Below are positions 1 through 8,006 of a DNA stretch of 44,127 bases, piece by piece. Position numbers and translations under genes: made by a program. The notes beneath the pieces are model-generated. The model saw nothing but the letters and a program-made list of their open reading frames with translations, did not search any database and had not been told where the DNA came from. Numbering within the stretch: position 1 is the first letter of the stretch; every line of letters starts with the position of its first letter. The DNA lies in NCBI GenBank assembly GCA_022616275.1, contig JAKEFB010000224.1:1-44127 (forward strand), written 5' to 3'. This stretch comes from Chloroflexota bacterium. Its GTDB lineage: Bacteria; Chloroflexota; Anaerolineae; Promineifilales; Promineifilaceae.

Positions 1-506
1 ACGAAGCGCACCGCCGGGCATTGCCGGACCAGCTCGATGACCGCCGCCAGTTGGTTGTGGCGAATGCAGATGTCAAAGCTGAAGTCGAAATCGGCCCCGA
101 AATCGGCCACTTGCTGCACGCCCCGCACAAAATCCGGCCGGGCGGCAAAGAGGGGCGATTCGTCCTGGATCAGCCGGCGCACCCCTTTGACCAATGGATA
201 GCGGCCGAGTTGGGCCAGGTAGCCGGCCGCTCCTTCCTGTTCCAGCGGGGCAAAGGCGACGATGCCCTGGATGCGCGGCTCAGCCTCGGCCAGCCCGGAG
301 ACCCAGGCCACCTCGCGCAGGCCGTCGGCCGGCACGCAATCGGCCTGGACAAAGACGAGCTTTTCCAGGGGCACGGCCGCCGCGGCCTGGGCCAGGTCGG
401 CCGGCAGGTACGGCCGGTTAAGCGCCGGCAGCCCGGCCAGCCACTCGTAGCGCAACAACTCCGGCTGCCAGAAGTGAATGTGGCTATCTATAAGTCGTCT
501 GATCAT
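1..506 (-). CDS. Amidohydrolase-2 family lactonase, probable L-fuconolactonase (partial, C-terminus missing)
   Basis: The reading frame opens at an ATG (504-506) and runs off the window edge after 168 codons. The N-terminus contains DSHIHFW, the metal-binding HxH signature of the amidohydrolase-2 family (a TIM-barrel hydrolase). This family includes L-fucono-1,5-lactonase and L-rhamnono-lactonase. Family members are about 280 residues, so a little over half is visible. It is the last visible gene of the fucose operon, 40 bases after fucU. In that setting it should hydrolyse the lactone made by the sugar dehydrogenase to L-fuconate. The family call is firm; the substrate is inferred from the fuconate dehydratase and mutarotase neighbours. 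Confidence 0.8.
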   Translation of the reverse strand, partial: MIRRLIDSHIHFWQPELLRYEWLAGLPALNRPYLPADLAQAAAAVPLEKLVFVQADCVPADGLREVAWVSGLAEAEPRIQGIVAFAPLEQEGAAGYLAQLGRYPLVKGVRRLIQDESPLFAARPDFVRGVQQVADFGADFDFSFDICIRHNQLAAVIELVRQCPAVRF

Positions 507-519
507 TCGTTCAATCAAT

Positions 520-552
520 AGGTGACAGTCACTTCTGAAGTGACTGTCACCT
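520..552. repeat. Perfect 16-bp palindrome with 1-base centre
   Basis: Two perfect 16-base arms (520-535 and 537-552) flank a single T. The TGA stop of fucU (547-549) lies inside the right arm, so the palindrome supplies the end of that gene. It has no T-run, so it is more likely an intercistronic processing or attenuation hairpin than a terminator. Confidence 0.8.
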
Positions 553-981
553 GAGTGGTGTTACGCCCTTTTTCAGAATCACATTGGCATACTTGCGGGT
601 GTCGCCGGTCATAACCACCGCAAAAGCGACCCTGGCCCGCTCGTAAAAGGCAAAGCGCTCGACAAAGCTGATTTCCGGCGCGCCGGGGCTGTGGGCCTCA
701 ATGATTGCCCGGTAGCCGGCGGCCACGGCCGGATCGGCCGTGTCGCCCGGCACAGGGGCCATCATGACCACCGGGTCGGCCACGTAGCTATCCAGGACAA
801 AGAGGGGCAAAATGGCCTCCAAAAGCTGATCAATCCCCAGGCCGTCGGCCCGAATGACGGACATATTGACCGAATGCCCCGGAAAGTGGGCGTCGGCCAG
901 GACAATCTCGTCGCCGTGCCCCATCCGGTACAGCGTGGCCAGCAGCTCCGGGCTGAATAAGGGGGAAATACCTTTCAACAC
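547..981 (-). CDS. fucU: L-fucose mutarotase (RbsD/FucU family)
   Basis: This 144-residue cytoplasmic protein matches the RbsD/FucU family in length and sequence: the [14 protein letters not shown] start, the [14 protein letters not shown] segment and the FYERARVAF segment near the C-terminus. The enzyme interconverts the anomers of L-fucose, supplying the form that the dehydrogenase or isomerase uses. The start is GTG at 979-981. A strong Shine-Dalgarno (AAGGAG) sits inside the end of the upstream dehydratase gene, whose stop is only 4 bases away, so the two are translationally coupled. It lies between fuconate dehydratase and the lactonase. RbsD-type pyranase activity cannot be excluded, but the context strongly favours fucose. 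Confidence 0.88.
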   Translation of the reverse strand: MLKGISPLFSPELLATLYRMGHGDEIVLADAHFPGHSVNMSVIRADGLGIDQLLEAILPLFVLDSYVADPVVMMAPVPGDTADPAVAAGYRAIIEAHSPGAPEISFVERFAFYERARVAFAVVMTGDTRKYANVILKKGVTPLR

Positions 982-985
982 AGCC

Positions 986-2284
986 TTATGCTCCTTGCCA
1001 GGCCGCGCCGTCCGGGTATTCGTAGCGGTCCAGGCTCTCCGGGAACATGGTAATGCTGTAGCCAGGCGCGGTGGGGGGCAGGTAGCGGCCGTTACGGATC
1101 ACCACCGGGTCTACAAAATGCTCGTGCAAATGGTCCACGTACTCGACAATGCGGTCCTCCAGCGAGGCGCCGATGCAAATGTAGTCAATCATGGCCAGGT
1201 GTTGGACGTATTCGCACAGCCCGACGCCGCCGGCGTGGGGGCAGACCGGAACGCCGAATTTGGCCGCCATGAGCATAACGGCCAGGACTTCGTTGACGCC
1301 GCCCAGGCGGCAGCTATCAATCTGGCAGAAGCGAATGGCCTTGGCCTGCAGCAATTGCTTAAACAAGACCCGGTTCTGGCCATGCTCGCCGGTGGCCACG
1401 CCGATGGGCGCGACGGCTTGAGCAATACGGGCGTGGCCCAGCACGTCGTCCGGGCTGGTCGGCTCCTCAATCCACCACGGCTGGAACTCGGCCAGGTGGG
1501 CCATCCATTCAATGGCCTCGTCCACCTCCCAGACCTGGTTGGCGTCTAACATGAGCTTGCGCTCGTAGCCGATTTCCTCGCGGATCAGCCGGGCGCGGCG
1601 CACGTCGTCGGCCCTGTCCCGGCCGACCTTGATTTTGAAGTGGTTCCAGCCCTGGGCCACGCCCTCGCGGCACAGTTGCCGGATTTTGTCGTCGGAGTAA
1701 CCAAGCCAGCCGGCCGAGGTGGTGTAGGCCGGGTAGCCTTCCGCCTCCAGGTGGGCGATGCGGGCGGCGCGGCTCGGCGCGTTGGCCTGCAAAATCTCCA
1801 GGGCTTCGGCCGGGGTCAGGGCGTCGCTGATGTAGCGAAAGTCGAGGCAGCGGACCACTTCTTCCGGGGACATGTCGGCCACGAGTCGCCACAGCGGCTG
1901 GCCCTGGGCTTTGGCGTACAGGTCCCAAACGGCGTTGACGACGGCCGCCGTGGCCAGGTGGATCACGCCCTTTTCCGGGCCGACCCAGCGCAACTGGCTG
2001 TCGCCGGTGATCATCCGCCAGAAGGCGCCCATGTTGGCGGTAAACGATTCCAGCGTTTTGCCGACCACCAGCGGGGCCAGCGCCCGGCAGGCGGCGACGC
2101 ACAACTCGTTGCCCCGGCCGATGGTAAAGGTCAGGCCGTGCCCTTCCAGGCCGCTATCCGTGTGCAGGACGACGTAGGCGGCCGAGTAATCGGGGTCGGG
2201 GTGCATGGCATCCGACCCGTCCAGGGCGCGGGAGGTTGGAAAGCGGATGTCGCGGGCGGTCAGGTGGGTGATGGTAATAGCCAT
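986..2284 (-). CDS. fucD: L-fuconate dehydratase (enolase superfamily)
   Basis: The protein has 432 residues and belongs to the mandelate-racemase branch of the enolase superfamily. It dehydrates L-fuconate to 2-keto-3-deoxy-L-fuconate in the cytoplasm, using Mg2+. The N-terminal capping domain carries RFPTSRxLDGSDAM and [10 protein letters not shown], which are typical of characterised fuconate dehydratases. The barrel shows the catalytic set in order: KIK (K217, K219), D247 and N249 in LDANQ, E273 in WIEEP, E300 in GVATGEH and H350 in CPHAGG. Each is offset by one from the positions I recall for the Xanthomonas enzyme. An SD (GGAAAG) precedes the ATG. It follows the FAH-family hydrolase gene by 9 bases and is coupled to fucU. 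This is the best substrate-defining gene of the operon. Confidence 0.93.
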   Translation of the reverse strand: MAITITHLTARDIRFPTSRALDGSDAMHPDPDYSAAYVVLHTDSGLEGHGLTFTIGRGNELCVAACRALAPLVVGKTLESFTANMGAFWRMITGDSQLRWVGPEKGVIHLATAAVVNAVWDLYAKAQGQPLWRLVADMSPEEVVRCLDFRYISDALTPAEALEILQANAPSRAARIAHLEAEGYPAYTTSAGWLGYSDDKIRQLCREGVAQGWNHFKIKVGRDRADDVRRARLIREEIGYERKLMLDANQVWEVDEAIEWMAHLAEFQPWWIEEPTSPDDVLGHARIAQAVAPIGVATGEHGQNRVLFKQLLQAKAIRFCQIDSCRLGGVNEVLAVMLMAAKFGVPVCPHAGGVGLCEYVQHLAMIDYICIGASLEDRIVEYVDHLHEHFVDPVVIRNGRYLPPTAPGYSITMFPESLDRYEYPDGAAWQGA

Positions 2285-2293
2285 AGTGCTTTC

Positions 2294-3100
2294 CTATATT
2301 ACCCTACAGCGGTTCTCCAGGCGGCCGATACCCTCAATTTCTATTACGATCACGTCGCCGTCTTGCATGTAGACCCGCGGGTTGCGGCCGAGGCCGACGC
2401 CGTGCGGTGTGCCGGTCAGGATCACGTCGCCGGGCTCCAGCGTGAAGGCCTGGGAGCAAAAGGCGATCAGGCTGGCCACGGAGAAAATCATTTCGCCGGT
2501 GTGGCTGTTTTGCATGACTGCGCCGTTGAGGATACTGCGAATGGCCAGACGCTGCGGGTCGGGAATCTCCTCGGCCGTCACAAAAGCCGGACCAAGCGGG
2601 CAAAAGGTGTCCAGGCTCTTGCCGCGCACCCACTGGCCGTCGCCCATCTGCAGGTCGCGGGCGCTGACGTCGTTGGCGGCCGTGTACCCGGCCACGTAGG
2701 CCAGGGCTTCTGCCTCGCGGGCCTGGCGGCAGCGCCGGCCGATAATAACGGCCAGTTCTGCCTCGAAATCCACTTCGGTGGTCAACTCCCTCGACCAGAC
2801 GATGTCGCCGCTGGGGTCGTTGACCGACGTGGTGAACTTCGCAAAGAGCAATGGCCGCTCCGGTGGCGGGGTGTTCGTCTCGCGGCAGTGGTCGAGGTAA
2901 TTCAACCCGACGCAGACAATTTTACCGGGCCGGCCGATGGGGTTGAGCAGGGCCACACCGTCCGGCTCAATTTCTCCCTCAATAACGGCCGCCTGGCCGG
3001 ACAGAATGTCCGGCCAGGTGTGGCCGGTCAGTTGGATGGCAGCGCCGCTCAAAAGGCCGTATGTTGGCCGGCCCTGGTAGCTGAAGTGAACCCATTTCAT
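2294..3100 (-). CDS. Fumarylacetoacetate-hydrolase family protein, probable 2,4-diketo-3-deoxy-L-fuconate hydrolase
   Basis: This 268-residue protein has the FAH C-terminal fold. It shows KIVCVGLNYLDHCRET, the metal-binding acidic cluster in EVDFEAELAVIIG, AANDVSARDLQ and the closing GDVILTGTPHGVG. Family members cleave C-C bonds of diketo acids or act on related keto acids with a divalent metal. In the non-phosphorylating fucose pathway the matching step cleaves 2,4-diketo-3-deoxy-L-fuconate to pyruvate and L-lactate, and I infer that role here. The start ATG overlaps the stop of the upstream SDR by 4 bases (ATGA), with a GGGAGG Shine-Dalgarno 9 bases before it. It differs from the true fumarylacetoacetase at 26591-27874, which is longer and has the tyrosine-pathway N-terminal domain. 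Confidence 0.82.
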   Translation of the reverse strand: MKWVHFSYQGRPTYGLLSGAAIQLTGHTWPDILSGQAAVIEGEIEPDGVALLNPIGRPGKIVCVGLNYLDHCRETNTPPPERPLLFAKFTTSVNDPSGDIVWSRELTTEVDFEAELAVIIGRRCRQAREAEALAYVAGYTAANDVSARDLQMGDGQWVRGKSLDTFCPLGPAFVTAEEIPDPQRLAIRSILNGAVMQNSHTGEMIFSVASLIAFCSQAFTLEPGDVILTGTPHGVGLGRNPRVYMQDGDVIVIEIEGIGRLENRCRVI

Positions 3101-4077
3101 GTTGCCGGTCCTCCCTGTGGCAGGCGGCCGTCGGCCAGAGCCTGCTTAAAATGCGCGATGGTCTGGGCCACTCCTTCCTGGAGGGGCGTATCGGGAATCT
3201 CGCCCAGGAAAGCTCGCAGGGCCTCGTCCGCCAGGCCTTCGGGGAAGACCAGCGGCCTGTCTTCGTAGGTGATCTGCCCCTTGACGCCAGGTTCGGCCGC
3301 CTCGATGGCGGCCACAACCTCGCTCATGTGGGCGACCGCGCCTTTGACGTTGAATACGGCCGCCCCCTGGATGGGCGTGCGAGCGGCCTGGATGAATAGC
3401 TTGGCCACGTCGTCGGCGTACTGGAAGCCGTTGTAGCCGCCGTAAGAAATGTGATAACCCTCACCCTGCGCCGCAGCCAGCATGGCCTGGGTCGGGGTAG
3501 AAGTCATCCCCTGGTCACGCCCGGGACCGTAGATGGTGTACGGCCGCAAACCAACGCTGGCCAGGCCGTCGTCTTGCCAGTAAATGCGGGCTGTCCCTTC
3601 GTTGGCCTGTTTGTAGACGCCATAGTGGGTGTGGGGGCGCAAGGGGGCGTCGTTGGGCAACAAGGAGGTGTTGTACTCCTCTTTACGGCCGTAGACGGCC
3701 ACGCTGCTGGCATAGACGACCTGGGCAATGCCCGCTTTTTTAGCGGCTTCAAACACATTCACCGTGCCGGTCACGTTGACGGCCGCGCCCAGGGGCGGGT
3801 TGGCCTTGCAGAAGGGGACCTGCAGCGCGGCCAGGTGAACGAGGTGCCTGGCCCCGGAATCAACCACCGCCTGGCCAACGGCGACCGTGTCGGTGATGTC
3901 GCCGTGAATGAAGGTGGCGCGGGCGATCTCCACCTGGGTCATGATCAGTTCCAGGCGGCGCTGGTCGCTGCTCAGGTCAAAGACGGTGACCGGGATGCCG
4001 GCCTGGACCAGGTTCCGGATGACCCAGGCGCCGATGCAGCCCATTCCCCCAGTGACAAAAAACTGTTCTTGCGGCAT
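3097..4077 (-). CDS. Extended short-chain dehydrogenase (NAD-dependent epimerase/dehydratase fold)
   Basis: The 326-residue protein has the extended SDR layout: the nucleotide-binding glycine motif GGMGCIG (10-16), an acidic D60 in GDITD, S124/S125 in YASSVAVYG and the catalytic pair Y152/K156 in YGVYK. Annotation by fold alone would say sugar epimerase. The operon has no other dehydrogenase in view, yet the pathway needs one at C1 of fucose (and, in one variant, one at C4 of the ketodeoxy acid). Uronate dehydrogenase is a known extended SDR that oxidises a sugar at C1 to a lactone, so I infer that this protein may be the L-fucose dehydrogenase. It starts 10 bases after the permease gene and overlaps the hydrolase gene by 4 bases. 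Confidence 0.75.
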   Translation of the reverse strand: MPQEQFFVTGGMGCIGAWVIRNLVQAGIPVTVFDLSSDQRRLELIMTQVEIARATFIHGDITDTVAVGQAVVDSGARHLVHLAALQVPFCKANPPLGAAVNVTGTVNVFEAAKKAGIAQVVYASSVAVYGRKEEYNTSLLPNDAPLRPHTHYGVYKQANEGTARIYWQDDGLASVGLRPYTIYGPGRDQGMTSTPTQAMLAAAQGEGYHISYGGYNGFQYADDVAKLFIQAARTPIQGAAVFNVKGAVAHMSEVVAAIEAAEPGVKGQITYEDRPLVFPEGLADEALRAFLGEIPDTPLQEGVAQTIAHFKQALADGRLPQGGPAT

Positions 4078-4087
4078 CTTTTCTTCT

Positions 4088-5116
4088 TTACCCTTTCACG
4101 GCGCCGATGAGGAGGCCTCGGGCAATAAAGCGCTCCAGGGCGATGGCCATGGCGATCACCGGGACGATCATAATCATAATCAAGACCGACATCGTCCACC
4201 ACTGCGGGCCGCGGGTGGCGTTTTGGGCGGCAACCATCAGGGGCATGGTCTGGGCCTGGGCGCTGGAGAGAAAGAGGGCCAGTAAATATTCGTTCCAGGC
4301 AAAGACCAGAATGAAGAGGAAGGTCGCCACCAGGCCCGGAACGGACAGCGGCAAGACGATCAGGTGGAAAATTTGCAGGCGAGAAGCGCCGTCTATGGCC
4401 GCCGATTCTTCGAGCGAGACCGGCAGGCTGAGAAAGTAATCGCGCATGAGCCAGATGACAATGGGTAAATTGATAATAACGTAGGTGATGATCAGCGAGA
4501 TGAGGGTGTCGAGCAATTTTAACTGTTGAAACAAGACGTAAATGGGGATGACGACGGCCACCGGCGGCAACATGCGCTGCGAGATGAGCCAGAAGGCAAT
4601 GTCGCTGTTAGCCAGTGATCGCTTGAACCGTTTACCAATCGTCTGGAGGACGACGATGAATAACACTATCCCGGCCAGGACGGCCGCCGGCCAGGGCAGG
4701 CCCAGGACGACGGCGACGACTACCAGGGCCAGGCAGCCAATGAAGGCGAGAATGGCCCCGACGCGCGGCCGGTATTTGAAGCGGGCCAGGGCATAGGCCG
4801 CCGCCGATCCCAGGAAAATGGCCAGGGTCGTGCTGGCCAGCCCGGTAGAGACGGTATTCACAAACGGCCGGACCGTCTCGCTGCGAATTTCGCCAAAGAC
4901 GTAACCCCAGGCGTGAAGAGAGGGCCGAAAGTCCACAAACGGCAGGTAAAACGGGCCGCTGTTGACGTCAATGGGCAACTTAAACCCGGTGATGAATAGC
5001 CAGTACAGCGGGAAGAGAACGATAACGGCCCAGAAGATTAACAAGCTGTATACCAGCAACTTATCGGCCGGCGATAATTCAAAAATAGAGTTCCTGGTAA
5101 AGAGTTTCTTGATCAT
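4088..5116 (-). CDS. CUT1-type sugar ABC transporter permease (MalG-like) with two extra membrane segments
   Basis: This 342-residue inner-membrane permease ends in the MalG-type core with the EAA loop ESAAIDGASRLQIFHLIVLP, which contacts the ATPase. It pairs with the permease upstream (ATGA overlap at 5113-5116) and the binding lipoprotein to import the sugar. Family members are usually about 275-290 residues. The surplus is a hydrophobic insert after AYALARFKYRPR (about residues 125-165) that looks like two added membrane helices before the usual RMLPPVAVVIPIY segment. No ATPase gene is present in the operon, so a shared MsiK/UgpC-type ATPase encoded elsewhere is likely. Confidence 0.88.
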   Translation of the reverse strand: MIKKLFTRNSIFELSPADKLLVYSLLIFWAVIVLFPLYWLFITGFKLPIDVNSGPFYLPFVDFRPSLHAWGYVFGEIRSETVRPFVNTVSTGLASTTLAIFLGSAAAYALARFKYRPRVGAILAFIGCLALVVVAVVLGLPWPAAVLAGIVLFIVVLQTIGKRFKRSLANSDIAFWLISQRMLPPVAVVIPIYVLFQQLKLLDTLISLIITYVIINLPIVIWLMRDYFLSLPVSLEESAAIDGASRLQIFHLIVLPLSVPGLVATFLFILVFAWNEYLLALFLSSAQAQTMPLMVAAQNATRGPQWWTMSVLIMIMIVPVIAMAIALERFIARGLLIGAVKG

Positions 5117-6276
5117 GCTTCGTCTACCGCACGGTTATGGCCGAGATTGACAAAGGACAGGGCGATGATGGTCACGACGAATAACAGCATGTAGGCCACG
5201 GCCGCCGAGCCACCTAGGTCCAGGGAGCGCCACAGCAGGAAAGAGTGGAGGGTCAGCGATTCGGTGGCGATGCCCGGCCCGCCGCGCGTCATCACCTGCG
5301 GCAGGTCTATGATCTTGAACGCTTCTATCACCCGGATGAGGATAAGGGTGAGACTGATGGGCAGGATTTGCGGCCAGGTAACGTAGCGGAAAATCGCCCG
5401 GCGTGAAGCGCCATCCACCAGAGCGGCCTCGTATTGATCGCGGGACTGGCTTTCCAGCGCAGCTAACAGGACGATAAACATAAAAGGCGTCCACTGCCAG
5501 ATGTCGCCGATCATCACCGCCGCCCGCGCGCCCCAGCCCGTATCTACCCAGGAAAAATTCCCCCAGCCGATGGCCAGCCAGAAGGGCTTAAACGGCCCCT
5601 TGCTGGTGTCGGTCAACATGCGAAACATGTAGGCCACCCCCACCGGGGTAATCATCATGGGCAGGAGGTAGACCACCCGGAAAAAGCGGCGGCCGCGCAC
5701 CGGCTGGGTGGCCAGCAGCGCCAGCCCCAGGCCCATCAAGTATTCCAGGCTGACGCCGGTAAAGACGTAAAAGAGGGTGACGAATAAAGTCCCCGGCAAC
5801 CCTTCGCCGCTCATGGTGTGGGCCGCTGTCCAGGCCCCGCCAAGGGCGAAGAGGGTCGCCAGGCTACGGCCGAGCAGCCCGGCGGCCCTCTGGCGGCCGG
5901 TGCGGAGATAGCGCCACCAGCCGTAGCCCAACAGCAGGACGGCCAGGGCAAAAAACGCCCAGCCCCAGCCGGTCGGCGCGGCAAATTTTCCCAGGAAGTG
6001 GCGCTGGCCGCTGCCCAGCAAGAGCTTTTCGTAATTGCGCCAGCCGACAAAATTAATCTCAAAGCCGCCCCTGACAAACTTCAGTTGGGCCAGCGACAGG
6101 TAAAGTGACACCAACAGCGGGAAAACCGTCAGGAAAAGGATCAGGAGAACGGCCGGCATGAGAAAGAGCTGGCTGGCAAAGCGGTCGCTCCAGCCCTGCA
6201 AGGCCAACACGGTCCGGTGGCCCAAAGGAACGTTATTCCTGGGTTGGCTATAAATGGCAGCTTCCTTCATCGTCAT
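5113..6276 (-). CDS. CUT1-type sugar ABC transporter permease (MalF-like) with two extra membrane segments
   Basis: This 387-residue permease has the MalF-type core. A first helix (LFLMPAVLLILFLTVFPLLV) is followed by a periplasmic-side segment and the EAA loop YEAALVDGASRRAIFRYVTW. Related proteins are about 290-310 residues. Here roughly residues 100-165 add two further hydrophobic stretches, one beginning WGWAFFALAVLLLG, between the first loop and the normal second helix. The partner permease carries a comparable insert. It is separated from the binding-protein gene by a strong hairpin (6282-6317), so the permeases are probably expressed below the binding protein. The first ATG is used here; a second lies two codons on, and neither has a clear Shine-Dalgarno. 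Confidence 0.87.
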   Translation of the reverse strand: MTMKEAAIYSQPRNNVPLGHRTVLALQGWSDRFASQLFLMPAVLLILFLTVFPLLVSLYLSLAQLKFVRGGFEINFVGWRNYEKLLLGSGQRHFLGKFAAPTGWGWAFFALAVLLLGYGWWRYLRTGRQRAAGLLGRSLATLFALGGAWTAAHTMSGEGLPGTLFVTLFYVFTGVSLEYLMGLGLALLATQPVRGRRFFRVVYLLPMMITPVGVAYMFRMLTDTSKGPFKPFWLAIGWGNFSWVDTGWGARAAVMIGDIWQWTPFMFIVLLAALESQSRDQYEAALVDGASRRAIFRYVTWPQILPISLTLILIRVIEAFKIIDLPQVMTRGGPGIATESLTLHSFLLWRSLDLGGSAAVAYMLLFVVTIIALSFVNLGHNRAVDEA

Positions 6277-6281
6277 AGTGA

Positions 6282-6317
6282 GGGGAGATTAAGCGGCGCA
6301 GGCCGCTTAATCTCCCC
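6282..6317. terminator. Intercistronic 16-bp hairpin between binding-protein and permease genes
   Basis: Perfect 16-base arms (6282-6297 and 6302-6317) flank a GCAG loop. It lies between the stop of the binding-protein gene (6324) and the start of the first permease (6276). It has no T-run on the transcribed strand. This is a typical position for a hairpin that stabilises the upstream message or attenuates read-through, giving excess binding protein. Confidence 0.75.
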
Positions 6318-6323
6318 CTTCTA

Positions 6324-7949
6324 CTAATTATCGGCGCCGATGGTGGAAAGGTAGGCGGCAAGCTGATCCTCGCGGCCCAGCTCCTCGGTGATCTCTTCCC
6401 ACTGGTCGTAGATGGCCTGGGCGGCTTCTTCGGCCGTCAACTCGCCGGCCAGGAACTGGCTAAGCACGGTGTCCAGGACCACCTGCTCGTACCGTTGGTT
6501 CTGCGGAATTCGCAGGTCAAGGACCATGTTGGGGCTGTTCAAGCTATTTTCAATCGCCCCCAGGTAGTCGGCCGCCGCCGCCGGACTCATGCCCGCTTCG
6601 ACCCAGTCCTGGCGGTTGAGGAACTGGGAAGTGCGGTACGGGTTGAAGCCGGTCCGGCCGATGGTGACGTCTATGTTGGACTGCGCCGGCTGGTTGAGGT
6701 AGGAGAAGAAGGCGTAGGCGGCGTCCTTCACCTCGTCAGGAGAAGCAGCGTTAATGCCGCCCGCCCAGCCACCAAACGAGGCAAAGGGCGCGTGGTTAAC
6801 CCCATCCACCGCATGGGGGCAGGTGGTCTCGTCGCAGGGAACCAGTTCGCCGGTGGCGCGGTCAACGACTTCAGTCGCCCCGGGCAGAACAACCGACCCG
6901 ACTTTGTCCTGGACTACCGATTGCTCCGGGTCAATGGCCAGCGTGCCAATGTCACCCCAATCCAGGGTCAGGGCGCAACGGCCGGAGGTGAACAGGGCGC
7001 GGGTATCGCCGACGCCGATATTCAGCTCATCCGGCGGGCCGTAATTGGTGGTCTCTTTGTAAATTTCCAGCGCCCGGATGAAGCCCGCGTTGTTAACCAG
7101 CGGCGCCATCGTCTCGGTGTCGAAGAAGAGGCCCTGGGACGTGCCCTGGCTCTGCAAGTAGCCGGAGGCCACGGAGATAATCCACCAGTAACCCTGTTCG
7201 CCGCGCGCTTTGGCAATGCAGGAGCCATAGTCCGCTTCGCCATCCCCGTTCATATCCTGGCCGTGCAGCGCCGCCGCGGCCGTCAGGTATTCGTCCCAGG
7301 TTCGCGGCGGTTCCAGCCCGGCCGCCTCAAAGACGTCGGTCCGGTAATAAACCATGTGGAAGTCGCCGTCCAGGGGAATGGTGTAGATGCGGCCGTTAAA
7401 GGTGGAGCTAAAATCGCGGAAGAAGGGGGCAATGTCTTCCCATTCGATAGCCTCGTCGGCCTCCACACGCTCGGTAATGTCTTCCATATATCCCGGCACA
7501 ATATAATCTACCATCCATTGGGGAGCAAAGACGAAGGCGTCATAGCTGTTGGTGCCGGTGGCCAGGTCCGTCAAAATACTCTGGTACAGTTCGGCAAACG
7601 GCACGGTGATGACGTTGATTCTTGCCCCGGTCAGGGCCTCAAACTCCGGGCCGCGCCGCTGCAATGGTTCGGCAATCTGTGGCCCGGTGAACGTCACCAC
7701 GTTCACTTCCACCCCTTCAAACGGCCGGCTCTCCTCAGGGGCGACCTCCACAATGCGGGTGACCTCAATTTGCTCGGTCACTACTTGTTGCTCGCCCTCA
7801 ACCTCGATCACGCGAGTGACCTCGACTTGCTCGGTCACCACTTCTGTTTGCGTTACCACGCGCGTTACTTCCACTTGTTGGGGAGCGCAGGCAATTAACG
7901 CGGCGCTCAAGAGAAGCGCCAATATAATTAAATTCCTCACGCGGGTCAT
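6324..7949 (-). CDS. Extracellular sugar-binding lipoprotein of the ABC importer
   Basis: The 541-residue protein begins with a lipoprotein signal peptide ending LIAC (Cys21), so it should be anchored outside the membrane. The mature N-terminus is a low-complexity linker that repeats the motif EVTR (residues 27-30, 43-46, 62-65) among Val/Glu/Thr residues. The body resembles family-1 solute-binding proteins, for example PFEGVEVNVVTFTGPQIAEP, TWDEYLTAAAALHG and GGWAGGINAASPDEVKDAAY. It is longer than the usual 420-450 residues. A strong Shine-Dalgarno (AGGAGG) stands 9 bases before the ATG. It is the first transport gene after gntR (57-base gap). The ligand is inferred from the operon to be L-fucose or a fucose-containing glycan fragment. 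Confidence 0.9.
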   Translation of the reverse strand: MTRVRNLIILALLLSAALIACAPQQVEVTRVVTQTEVVTEQVEVTRVIEVEGEQQVVTEQIEVTRIVEVAPEESRPFEGVEVNVVTFTGPQIAEPLQRRGPEFEALTGARINVITVPFAELYQSILTDLATGTNSYDAFVFAPQWMVDYIVPGYMEDITERVEADEAIEWEDIAPFFRDFSSTFNGRIYTIPLDGDFHMVYYRTDVFEAAGLEPPRTWDEYLTAAAALHGQDMNGDGEADYGSCIAKARGEQGYWWIISVASGYLQSQGTSQGLFFDTETMAPLVNNAGFIRALEIYKETTNYGPPDELNIGVGDTRALFTSGRCALTLDWGDIGTLAIDPEQSVVQDKVGSVVLPGATEVVDRATGELVPCDETTCPHAVDGVNHAPFASFGGWAGGINAASPDEVKDAAYAFFSYLNQPAQSNIDVTIGRTGFNPYRTSQFLNRQDWVEAGMSPAAAADYLGAIENSLNSPNMVLDLRIPQNQRYEQVVLDTVLSQFLAGELTAEEAAQAIYDQWEEITEELGREDQLAAYLSTIGADN

Positions 7950-8006
7950 CTCAGTTTCCTCCTCAAGATTATAGGTGGCTGATAAAAAATTTGACGACAG
8001 CAGTTT

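Noticed and set aside
1640-3268. Long plus-strand open frame (542 codons)
   Set aside because: It lies antisense to the fuconate dehydratase and FAH-family genes, which have full catalytic motifs; its translation is Gly/Arg/Gln-rich with no recognisable domain. High-GC shadow frame.
7740-7890. Short DNA repeats considered as CRISPR
   Set aside because: They encode the EVTR protein repeats in frame and have irregular short spacing.
6495-7898. Plus-strand open frame of 467 codons
   Set aside because: It is antisense to the binding lipoprotein gene, with composition typical of a shadow frame and no motif.
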